From the NCBI RefSeq assembly GCF_018373095.1, contig NZ_JAHAHT010000029.1, positions 1-18,152 on the forward strand: a stretch of 18,152 nucleotides of DNA. Direction: 5' to 3'. Made by a program: the position numbers and the translations under genes. The notes under the pieces were generated by a model, which saw only the letters and a list, made by a program, of their open reading frames with translations, made no database searches and was not told the origin of the DNA. Shown piece after piece: positions 1-6,780 of the stretch. This DNA comes from Haemophilus parahaemolyticus. GTDB lineage: Bacteria > Pseudomonadota > Gammaproteobacteria > Enterobacterales > Pasteurellaceae. Numbering within the stretch: position 1 is the first letter of the stretch; every line of letters begins with the position of its first letter.

Positions 1-1922
1 GTATCGGCACCATATTTCTCTACCATTTCTTGTGGGTCAATACCGTTATTTTTGGATTTCGACATTTTGGTCATGCCACTATGGACTAGTTCACGCCCTT
101 CAGGATCGGTGGCTTTAATGATGCGACCTTTCTCATCACGCTCAAGGGTTACTTGCGTTGGGCTTACCCAAATACGCTCATTGGTTGGGCTGGTGTAGTA
201 AAACGCATCCGCAAGCACCATACCTTGGCACAATAATTTGGTGGCTGGCTCATCGCTGGTCACAAAACCTGCATCACGCAAGAGTTTGTGGAAGAAACGG
301 AAGTAGAGCAAGTGCATGGTAGCGTGTTCGATACCGCCGATATATTGATCCACAGGCAACCAGTAATTCGCTTCGTCTTTGTCAAGCATTGCTTCGGCAA
401 ATTTTGGTGACGTATAGCGAGCGTAGTACCAAGAAGATTCCATAAAGGTGTCGAAAGTATCCGTTTCTTTTAATGCTGGTGTACCATTAAAGGTGGTTTT
501 CGCCCAATTTGGATCGGCTTTGATTGGGCTTTTCACACCGTCCATCACTACATCTTCAGGCAGAATAATCGGTAAATCTTCCATTGGTGCGGGCACCACA
601 TCACCGTTTTCAAGAGTAAGCATTGGAATTGGTGCACCCCAATAACGTTGGCGAGAAACTCCCCAATCACGTAAACGGTAATTAACTTGGCGTTTTCCCA
701 CACCTAATTGTTCGAGTTTGTCCGCAATGCCGTTGAATGCCCCCTCGAAATCTCTACCGTCAAATTCTGCAGAGTTGATTAATGTGCCATGTTCAGTGAA
801 GGCTTCTTTCGCTAAATCAATTTCTTGATCTGCAAGCGGTGCAATTACTTGTTTGATTTGCAAACCGTATTTGTGAGCGAATTCATAGTCACGTTGGTCG
901 TGAGCAGGCACTGCCATAACAGCACCTGTGCCATAGTGCATTAATACAAAATTAGCAACCCAAATTGGTAATTTTTCCCCCGTCAATGGATGAATAGCAA
1001 ATAAACCCGTTGCCATTCCTTTTTTCTCCATGGTTGCGAGATCAGCTTCTGCTACTTTGGCATTTTTCGCTTCTTGAATGAAAGCCGCAAGTTCTGGATT
1101 ATTCTCTGCTGCAAGGCTTGCCAATGGGTGAGTGGCTGCAATGCCTAAATAGCTCACACCATAGAAAGTGTCAGGGCGAGTCGTGTAAACCGCCACATTT
1201 TCATTGGTATCCGCCACGTCAAAGGTGATTTCGACCCCTTCAGAACGACCGATCCAATTGCGTTGCATGGTTTTCACCATATCCGGCCATTGCGGAAGAT
1301 TGTCTAAACCGCCTAATAATTGCTCGGCATAATCGGTGATTTTGATGAACCATTGTGGAATCTCTTTTTGTTCCACTGGGGTATCACAACGCCAGCAGCA
1401 ACCGTCGTGCACTTGCTCGTTCGCAAGCACAGTTACATCGTTCGGACACCAGTTTACGGTTGAGTTTTTTTTGTACACCAAACCTTTTTTATAAAGCTCC
1501 GTGAAGAACCATTGTTCCCACTTGTAGTAATCGGGTTTGCAAGTCGCAATTTCGCGATCCCAGTCAAAACCAAAGCCTAAAAGTTGAAGTTGTTTCTTCA
1601 TATAGGCGATGTTTTCGTAAGTCCATTTTGCTGGTGCGGTTTTGTTTTTAATTGCCGCCCCTTCAGCAGGTAAACCAAATGCATCCCAACCAAAGGGTTG
1701 CAACACGTTTTTACCCAGCATACGTTGATAGCGTGAAACCACATCACCGATAGTGTAGTTACGCACGTGCCCCATATGCAGGCGACCTGATGGGTAAGGG
1801 AACATAGAAAGACAGTAATATTTCTCTTTTGATTCGTCTTTGATCGCTTTGAAAACTTTATTTTCTGCCCAGTATTGTTGAACCTTCGGTTCAATTTCAC
1901 TTGGATTATATTGCTGTTGCAT
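1..1922 (-). CDS. leuS: Leucyl-tRNA synthetase, 3'-truncated by the window edge
   Basis: Class I aminoacyl-tRNA synthetase that charges tRNA-Leu with leucine in the cytosol. The window holds the first 640 codons; the E. coli enzyme has 860 residues, so roughly the last quarter (anticodon-binding end) is missing because the window stops. The frame is open throughout. Visible marks are the start MQQQYNPSEIEPKVQQYW, the HIGH signature as HMGH at residues 49-52 within PYPSGRLHMGHVRNY, the editing-domain TTRPDTFYG near residue 247, a CCWRCDTPVEQKEIPQWF segment, and the KMSKS loop at residues 619-623, the same position as in E. coli. The start at 1922 is set by homology and by an AAAGG ribosome site about nine bases upstream. 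It follows yacG by 89 bases in the same direction and has its own likely promoter, so it need not depend on the pil-coaE-yacG transcript. Confidence 0.97.
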   Translation of the reverse strand, partial: MQQQYNPSEIEPKVQQYWAENKVFKAIKDESKEKYYCLSMFPYPSGRLHMGHVRNYTIGDVVSRYQRMLGKNVLQPFGWDAFGLPAEGAAIKNKTAPAKWTYENIAYMKKQLQLLGFGFDWDREIATCKPDYYKWEQWFFTELYKKGLVYKKNSTVNWCPNDVTVLANEQVHDGCCWRCDTPVEQKEIPQWFIKITDYAEQLLGGLDNLPQWPDMVKTMQRNWIGRSEGVEITFDVADTNENVAVYTTRPDTFYGVSYLGIAATHPLASLAAENNPELAAFIQEAKNAKVAEADLATMEKKGMATGLFAIHPLTGEKLPIWVANFVLMHYGTGAVMAVPAHDQRDYEFAHKYGLQIKQVIAPLADQEIDLAKEAFTEHGTLINSAEFDGRDFEGAFNGIADKLEQLGVGKRQVNYRLRDWGVSRQRYWGAPIPMLTLENGDVVPAPMEDLPIILPEDVVMDGVKSPIKADPNWAKTTFNGTPALKETDTFDTFMESSWYYARYTSPKFAEAMLDKDEANYWLPVDQYIGGIEHATMHLLYFRFFHKLLRDAGFVTSDEPATKLLCQGMVLADAFYYTSPTNERIWVSPTQVTLERDEKGRIIKATDPEGRELVHSGMTKMSKSKNNGIDPQEMVEKYGAD

Positions 1923-1962
1923 AAACTTTAACCTTTACTTTAAATTAGAAAAAATTGCCGTG

Positions 1963-1991
1963 ATTTTACCGTAAAATCTAGGGTTTTTGAA
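1963..1991 (-). promoter_or_regulatory. Likely sigma-70 promoter of leuS
   Basis: On the minus strand TTCAAA (1991-1986) and TAAAAT (1968-1963) are separated by 17 bases, matching 4/6 and 5/6 positions of the consensus. The predicted start lies about 35 bases before the leuS ATG. The -10 sits in the near-perfect palindrome GATTTTACcGTAAAATC (1962-1978), which might be an operator or just an AT-rich dyad. This is a prediction by eye. Confidence 0.45.
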
Positions 1992-2011
1992 TGAGTAATT
2001 TTATTCTCTTT

Positions 2012-2194
2012 CTATTGTTCTAACTCATTAGAGAATGGTATATCTTCCACAGCAGCAATCCGCTTTTCTTCATTTGCCCATTCACCAAGATCGATTAAAC
2101 GACAGCGATCGCTACAAAATGGACGATATTTATTTTCTGCTTTCCATTCTACTTTTTTCTGGCATGTTGGGCATTCTACAATTAAATCTGACAT
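2012..2194 (-). CDS. yacG: YacG-type zinc-binding DNA gyrase inhibitor
   Basis: Sixty-residue cytosolic protein of the YacG family. Known members bind one zinc with four cysteines and bind GyrB, inhibiting DNA gyrase. The four ligands are visible as C8-x2-C11 (CPTC) and C27-x3-C31 (CSDRC), followed by the family's RLIDLGEWANEE segment, with an acidic C-terminal tail. Length and motif spacing are those of the family. Its start codon lies inside the end of coaE (13-base overlap), which implies translational coupling; coaE-yacG adjacency is common in gammaproteobacteria. A plus-strand open frame over the same bases is only a shadow. Confidence 0.93.
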   Translation of the reverse strand: MSDLIVECPTCQKKVEWKAENKYRPFCSDRCRLIDLGEWANEEKRIAAVEDIPFSNELEQ

Positions 2195-2808
2195 CTTTTT
2201 TTCTCTGCTTTTTCTAAATAAATTCGATGAAGATTGTTTACTTGTTTCTTTATTTTTTCGAAATTTTGTTCAAGTGGTTGATTATTATCAATAATATCAT
2301 CAGCATAAGTTAATCTTTTTTCTCTTGAAACTTGTGCTGCTACAATATTTTTAATTATCTCTGCGTTATTATTATCACGTTTTGTCGCTCTTTCTATTTG
2401 TATTTCAGGCAGCACATCTACAACTAAAATATGATCACACAAATGAGTTAAATTGTTTTCAATTAATAACGGTACCATCAAAATTGCATAAGGCTGTTGA
2501 CATCGTTTTAATTGAGTAAGCATTTTATTTCTGATTGCAGGATGGAGTAATTGATTAAGCCAAGTTTTCTCATCAGGATGAGAGAAAATAATTTCGCGTA
2601 ATTTAGCTCGATTTAATTCCTTGTGCTCGGTAAGAATATCTACTCCAAAATGAGAGACTAATTTTGCTAATAATGGAGAGCCTTTTTCAACAACTTGGCG
2701 GGCAATAATATCGGCATCAATCACAGGCACGCCAAGTGCTAAAAACAGATCGCCAATGGTGCTTTTTCCACTTCCAATTCCACCTGTTAATCCAACAACA
2801 TAAGGCAT
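2182..2808 (-). CDS. coaE: Dephospho-CoA kinase
   Basis: Catalyses the last step of coenzyme A synthesis, ATP-dependent phosphorylation of the 3'-hydroxyl of dephospho-CoA. The 208-residue product begins PYVVGLTGGIGSGKST, with the P-loop at about residues 9-16 (K15 and S16 contacting phosphate), followed by DADIIAR at about 31-37, both typical of CoaE. Length is normal (E. coli 206). It starts 20 bases after pilD and overlaps yacG by 13 bases, so it is probably co-transcribed with the pilus genes. Base composition is AT-rich like pilC and pilD, with many AAT and ATT codons. Identification is firm; only the promoter usage is inferred. Confidence 0.96.
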   Translation of the reverse strand: MPYVVGLTGGIGSGKSTIGDLFLALGVPVIDADIIARQVVEKGSPLLAKLVSHFGVDILTEHKELNRAKLREIIFSHPDEKTWLNQLLHPAIRNKMLTQLKRCQQPYAILMVPLLIENNLTHLCDHILVVDVLPEIQIERATKRDNNNAEIIKNIVAAQVSREKRLTYADDIIDNNQPLEQNFEKIKKQVNNLHRIYLEKAEKKRCQI

Positions 2809-2828
2809 TTTTTATCCTCAATTTATGA

Positions 2829-3473
2829 TTAGTTGAGGTAAATTATAATAAAAGTCGCCACACTAATAAACGGAATAAAAGGCAATTTTTGACGTTTTTG
2901 TGAAGTAATGCGTCGTTCTACTAAGTAGTATGTTATCCCTAGCACTGAGGCGATAAGCACGAGTTGTAACATCTGCTCTAACGTAAACAGAGGTGATAAA
3001 GCAATTAATAATAAACTGTCTCCTAATCCAAAGCCTTCCTTCTGGAAAGTGAAAATAGAAAAAAAGTGAATGAAAATAAAGAAAAAGACTGTAAAATAAA
3101 ATGTTTCTAGATTATCACTGTATAGCGTAAGTAAAAATAAAATGGCTAAATATCGAATTTCAGTAAGATAATAAAGTATATCCAATACAGTAAGAAAACA
3201 TAAAATAATAATTACTACTGAAATAAGATAATCTTGACTTAACCAAGTAACTAAAGGAAAAATAAAGAAAAATAGAATCGATAATTTACTTTGTTTTGCT
3301 TTTAAATTAGATTGTTTTTCAAAATCACGATAATCTAGCTGAAAATCCACTAGAGAATAAAATTCATTATAAGTTTGTTGGTTGATTCGCTTGGCAAAAA
3401 GAGGAATTTCTCTTCTAAACCAGAAAGCGAATAATATAGCGGTTAAAAATTCAAAAAATTTTACTAAATCCAT
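2829..3473 (-). CDS. pilD: Minimal prepilin peptidase PilD (A24 family)
   Basis: Inner-membrane aspartic protease that cleaves the leader from type IV prepilins such as PilA. The 214-residue protein is hydrophobic, with about six to seven membrane segments. The two expected catalytic aspartates are D98 (in TVLDILYYLTE) and D152 in the GxGD motif (EGFGLGD, 146-152). It is shorter than typical PilD proteins (about 280-290 residues). It lacks the N-terminal cytoplasmic domain with its CxxC pairs that goes with N-methyltransferase activity; short PilD proteins are, as I recall, usual in Pasteurellaceae. The usual Pro-Asp after the first aspartate (LPD) is replaced by LTE. It begins 6 bases after pilC, last of the four pil genes. 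Very AT-rich. The role is firm from context; whether it methylates pilin is doubtful. Confidence 0.85.
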   Translation of the reverse strand: MDLVKFFEFLTAILFAFWFRREIPLFAKRINQQTYNEFYSLVDFQLDYRDFEKQSNLKAKQSKLSILFFFIFPLVTWLSQDYLISVVIIILCFLTVLDILYYLTEIRYLAILFLLTLYSDNLETFYFTVFFFIFIHFFSIFTFQKEGFGLGDSLLLIALSPLFTLEQMLQLVLIASVLGITYYLVERRITSQKRQKLPFIPFISVATFIIIYLN

Positions 3474-3479
3474 TTTATT

Positions 3480-4676
3480 TTATTCAACTAAAGATCCCAT
3501 ATCAAAAATAGGTAAATAAAGCCCAACAATAATAGTGCCAACAATACCACCAAGAATAACCATCAATGCGGGCTCAAGCAGCTGTGATAGAATATTAAGC
3601 TGATCATCTAATTTCTTTTTATATATTTGGCTAACATATTCACTCATTTCAGCCAATTTTCCGCTTCTTTCTCCAACAGATAACATCTGTACAGTTTGGC
3701 TTTCAAATATATCTGTATTTAAACATTCGGAAAAAGCGTAACCTTGTTTAATCAGTGTTAATACTGACTGACACTCTTGTTGTAAAATGGGATCTGCCTG
3801 TTTATTTGATAGAAAAGTTTCTAAAATAAGATCTAATCGAAGGCTAGCATTTAGCATTAAGGCTATATTTTGAGTGAAATAAATAATACGTGATTGGACT
3901 ATGATATTTTTAAACACAGGAAAATTACTTAAAATATGGTATTTAAACTTTTTAATTATTGTTGTTTTTTTATCTAAAAAAGAGAAAAAAATACCACTCA
4001 GCACAAATAAAAAAAACATAAATATATAATTATCAATCAATAAATTAGAGAGAAAAAAGAGCACTTCGGTGATAAAAGGCAATGTTTTATCTTTCGCACT
4101 ATATAATTCTGAAAATTTAGGCACAATGAGTATCAACATTCCAATTGAAAGAGTTAAAGCAACAACTAATACCATTACAGGATAAAACATAATCTTCTTT
4201 ACTTTAGAAAATAATTTTTCACTTTCAGACCTAGATTGTGCAATATTTTCAAGTATCACTCCTAATTTCCCACTTATTTCCCCCATTTTGATCAGCTGAA
4301 TTTCCTGACTATCTAAATAGCGATTTAAATTTTCTAATGATGTTGAAAAAGAATAACCTAAATCAACCGAGCGTATTATTTCTTCAAGCCATAAATAAAG
4401 CTTTATATTTTGTGTATTTTCTAAAATGATTGATAACGCTTGTTTTAAGGGAAGTTTTGCATTAATTAGTAAAGAAAGTTGAGAAATAAGTTGAGTCACC
4501 TCTTCTGATTTTGGATTTTTAGGGAAAATAAAATTCCGATTAATTTTAATTTGCTGAAAGCCTTTTTTAATTAACCTTTGTTCTAATTCTTCTTGATTGC
4601 GAGCTAATAATTTCCCTTTCTGTTTTTGCTGAAAACGATTCACCGCTTTCCAATGAAATTCATATACCTTAAACAT
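3480..4676 (-). CDS. pilC: Type IV pilus inner-membrane platform protein PilC
   Basis: GspF/PilC family protein forming the inner-membrane platform on which the ATPase PilB acts during pilus assembly. The 398-residue product has the two repeated GspF domains (about 60-190 and 265-390). Each carries the family signature: GEISGKL at 132-138 and GERSGKL in the second repeat. Membrane segments are evident near 163-187, 217-234 and 369-390, the last ending in GLYLPIFDMGSL as in many PilC proteins. Length is typical of the family (about 400). The start overlaps the end of pilB by 8 bases, indicating translational coupling. The gene is markedly AT-rich and lysine/isoleucine/phenylalanine-rich compared with radA or purM. 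Confidence 0.93.
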   Translation of the reverse strand: MFKVYEFHWKAVNRFQQKQKGKLLARNQEELEQRLIKKGFQQIKINRNFIFPKNPKSEEVTQLISQLSLLINAKLPLKQALSIILENTQNIKLYLWLEEIIRSVDLGYSFSTSLENLNRYLDSQEIQLIKMGEISGKLGVILENIAQSRSESEKLFSKVKKIMFYPVMVLVVALTLSIGMLILIVPKFSELYSAKDKTLPFITEVLFFLSNLLIDNYIFMFFLFVLSGIFFSFLDKKTTIIKKFKYHILSNFPVFKNIIVQSRIIYFTQNIALMLNASLRLDLILETFLSNKQADPILQQECQSVLTLIKQGYAFSECLNTDIFESQTVQMLSVGERSGKLAEMSEYVSQIYKKKLDDQLNILSQLLEPALMVILGGIVGTIIVGLYLPIFDMGSLVE

Positions 4677-6054
4677 AGCCTAATACTCGTTGTATTTCTG
4701 ATAAATTAGTTTTATTTTCTTGATATTTTTGCATTGCACTTTCCGCTAAAGTAGAAAAATCTAAATAAGCGGTCGATTTTTCAAATTCTTTTCCATTTTT
4801 TGACAGTAATTGATACACACCAATTCGTCCTTTGTAACCCTGATAGCAATGTTCACAGCCATTACTTTGACAATGTGTGCAGATTTTCCTAACTAAACGT
4901 TGAGCAATGACTAATTGCAAACTGTTTCTTAGTTCAAACTCTTTAATTCCAAGTTGCAAAAGGCGTTCCACCGCTGATAGTGCATCGTTAGTGTGAAGCG
5001 TTGAAAGCACTAAATGCCCTGTTTGTGAGGCTCGCAGTGCCATTTGAGCACTTTCTTCATCTCGAATTTCACCAAACATAATAATATCGGGATCTTGGCG
5101 TAAAAAGGTGCGTAATAATTGGCTGAAATCTAACCCAATACCACGATCAACTTGCGTTTGAATGATGCCTTCAATCTCTATTTCTATTGGATCTTCAGCA
5201 GTTAGAATATGTTTTTTACTCTGGTTTAAATAACTAAGTGCAGTATATAATGTAATACTTTTTCCGCTACCTGTTGGGCCTGTCACCAATATTAAACCTT
5301 GTGGTTGATTTAATGCATCTAATAAAATTGTTTTCTGGTTTTGATTAAATCCAAGCCCTAAAAAATCTAAATCAATAGGTTTATTTTTTTGCAAACGAAG
5401 TACTATTTTTTCACCAAAATGAGTTGGCAATGTAGAAACACGAAAATCTAAAGTATCAGAAATTTTTGTTTTAAAGTGGAATTGTCCATCTTGTGGCAAA
5501 CGAGTTTCGCTAATATCTAATTTTGCGAGAATTTTTAATCTGGAAATAATACGGCTAGATAAATTTAGCGATAGCGTTTTATAAATATGTAAAACGCCAT
5601 CAATCCGCAAGCGGATCATAAATCTATTTTTCTGTGGTTCTAAATGAATATCGGAAACATTTTTCTGTAGACAATAATTAAATAATTCATCTAGCAGATG
5701 GATTACTGGATCAGTATGGTCTAATTCTACTTGCTGGTTGTTTTCTGAATAAATAATTTCTGTTGTTTCATAAATAATATCTTTTTTAGGCGAAAGCTCA
5801 TTTAATAGGTATTTTAATTCCTCAGTAGAAATTAAAATGGGCTCAATCTCTTTATGAGCAATAAAGGAAAAGATCTCATAAGCGGTCAGATTATTCAAAT
5901 CATCAATAGCAAGCCATAATTTCTCTTTATCTTCTTTCACGGGAATGGCTAAATAACGCAAAAGAATCGTTTTCTCTTCACAATTTTTCTGCCATTGACG
6001 CTCAGAGATTTCAAAAATATTTTGAGTGTTTAAATCGCAAACGGTATAGGTCAT
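4669..6054 (-). CDS. pilB: Type IV pilus assembly ATPase PilB
   Basis: Cytoplasmic hexameric secretion ATPase powering pilus extension. The 461-residue product has a divergent N-terminal domain (to about 110), then the GspE/PilB core: SDIHLEP near 134-140, RLRIDG near 148-153, Walker A GPTGSGKS at 259-266, the Asp-rich segment TAEDPIE near 285-291, Walker B DPDIIMFGEIRD at 321-332, and the His box TGHLVLSTLHTNDA at 345-358. A zinc-binding tetracysteine is present at C392, C395, C400 and C403, typical of PilB and absent from PilT retraction ATPases. It is shorter than the about 565-residue Pseudomonas PilB because of the reduced N-terminal region. It lies 67 bases after pilA, with a strong dyad between them. 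No pilT is in the window. Confidence 0.95.
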   Translation of the reverse strand: MTYTVCDLNTQNIFEISERQWQKNCEEKTILLRYLAIPVKEDKEKLWLAIDDLNNLTAYEIFSFIAHKEIEPILISTEELKYLLNELSPKKDIIYETTEIIYSENNQQVELDHTDPVIHLLDELFNYCLQKNVSDIHLEPQKNRFMIRLRIDGVLHIYKTLSLNLSSRIISRLKILAKLDISETRLPQDGQFHFKTKISDTLDFRVSTLPTHFGEKIVLRLQKNKPIDLDFLGLGFNQNQKTILLDALNQPQGLILVTGPTGSGKSITLYTALSYLNQSKKHILTAEDPIEIEIEGIIQTQVDRGIGLDFSQLLRTFLRQDPDIIMFGEIRDEESAQMALRASQTGHLVLSTLHTNDALSAVERLLQLGIKEFELRNSLQLVIAQRLVRKICTHCQSNGCEHCYQGYKGRIGVYQLLSKNGKEFEKSTAYLDFSTLAESAMQKYQENKTNLSEIQRVLGYV

Positions 6055-6087
6055 AGTTTTTTGTTATAAGTGATTTACTAGTAAAAG

Positions 6088-6107
6088 AGCGGTCAAAATT
6101 GACCGCT
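6088..6107 (-). terminator. Dyad between pilA and pilB, likely leaky terminator
   Basis: A near-perfect inverted repeat, arms AGCGGTCA and TGACCGCT (6088-6095 and 6100-6107) with an AATT centre, lies 14 bases after the pilA stop. On the minus strand it is followed by CTTTTACTAG, only a weak U-run. Read with the genes, it fits partial termination that keeps pilin mRNA more abundant than pilBCD mRNA. The arms contain AGCGGTC, close to but not equal to the Actinobacillus-type uptake core ACAAGCGGT. Confidence 0.55.
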
Positions 6108-6121
6108 TGAGAATGGTTCTA

Positions 6122-6589
6122 TTAGTTTGTTGAGCTTGTAGAGCAGAAATTTGCAGGGAATAAACTTGTATCAGAACCCGTACAATTCGTTTTCCAACTA
6201 ATCGTATTGGAGCTAAAGGTTGGCGTCATGGTATAGCCAAATCCATCAATATTGCCTTTACCTGCTACCGTAATTACCCCGCTTGCAACAGAAACAGATT
6301 TCAAGTATTTAGTTTCGTCACTTGAGGCTTTGTTTGCTTGTACACCATTTGAACCGCCTGAACAATTCGTTACCTCACCAGTGTTGTAAATACAAACCTC
6401 TACATCGGATTTATACGAAGCAGAAGCTCTTAGTAGCTCAGAGAGAGCCGCTTTTTGCGTATAAGTGGTATAAGAAGGGATCGCAATGGTCGCTAGAATG
6501 GCAATGATGGCAATCACAATCATTAATTCAATCAAGGTAAATGCCTTTGTAGGCTTAAGAAAAAGAGGCTTTTTCGTTAAAGATTTCAT
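6122..6589 (-). CDS. pilA: Type IV major pilin PilA (prepilin)
   Basis: Precursor of the type IV pilus subunit, exported to the inner membrane, cut by PilD and polymerised by PilB/PilC. The 155 residues comprise a 16-residue basic leader ending in PTKA, then FTLIELMIVIAIIAILATIA, the conserved hydrophobic helix (mature F1, E5 = E21). The globular part has two cysteine pairs: C66/C76, and C136/C149 forming the usual C-terminal disulfide loop, ending FPANFC. The residue before the cut is Ala16, where type IV prepilins almost always have Gly. The start is supported by an AAGGAA site 10 bases upstream. First gene of pilABCD; a CRP-S-like dyad lies about 90-110 bases upstream. Confidence 0.96.
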   Translation of the reverse strand: MKSLTKKPLFLKPTKAFTLIELMIVIAIIAILATIAIPSYTTYTQKAALSELLRASASYKSDVEVCIYNTGEVTNCSGGSNGVQANKASSDETKYLKSVSVASGVITVAGKGNIDGFGYTMTPTFSSNTISWKTNCTGSDTSLFPANFCSTSSTN

Positions 6590-6616
6590 TCGTTAAATTT
6601 CCTTTTAAATCAATAT

Positions 6617-6631
6617 GCGTGTTATTCACGC
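6617..6631 (-). promoter_or_regulatory. Small hairpin in the pilA leader
   Basis: GCGTG and CACGC arms (6617-6621 and 6627-6631) with a five-base loop lie 28-42 bases upstream of the pilA start, just ahead of its ribosome site. It may be an mRNA 5' stem affecting pilA stability or translation. Stem of only five pairs, so weak evidence. Confidence 0.25.
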
Positions 6632-6680
6632 CCTTAAAGTTTGCGGATTTTTTCTGTTTTGGCGAGTGCCAATGTTTAAA

Positions 6681-6700
6681 TTTTCGAGCGTACTCGAAAA
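6681..6700. promoter_or_regulatory. CRP-S-like (competence-type) dyad between pilA and radA
   Basis: TTTTCGAGCGTACTCGAAAA has 8-base inverted arms around CGTA. In CRP-spaced terms it reads TTCGA-N6-TCGAA, close to the Pasteurellaceae competence site TGCGA-N6-TCGCA (CRP-S, recognised by CRP with Sxy), with T in place of the first G of each half. It lies 92-111 bases upstream of pilA and 81-100 upstream of radA. Since pilA is a known Sxy-regulon gene in Haemophilus, control of pilA is the likelier role. A second dyad, TTGGCgagtGCCAA, lies just beside it at 6659-6672. Confidence 0.4.
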
Positions 6701-6780
6701 AATAAAAATTTCAGTGTTTATTTATTCAGTGTTTTTTGCTAGTATTTCGTCAATTTTTCAGTTTAAAATTAAGGTTTAAT

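Noticed and set aside
448..645. Plus-strand 65-residue open frame inside leuS
   Set aside because: Lies antisense to a firmly identified leuS with no ribosome site or family resemblance; shadow frame.
1598..1900. Minus-strand 100-residue frame in the leuS start region
   Set aside because: Same strand as leuS but another frame; the leuS frame here gives the conserved HMGH motif, so this is a shadow.
6659..6672. TGGCAC on the minus strand suggesting a sigma-54 promoter for pilA
   Set aside because: No TTGCA element at the required spacing, and as far as I know Pasteurellaceae such as Haemophilus lack RpoN.
6736..6780. Upstream in-frame start giving a 474-residue RadA
   Set aside because: The extra 15 residues are not part of the family; the start at 6781 begins with the conserved MAKAPK.
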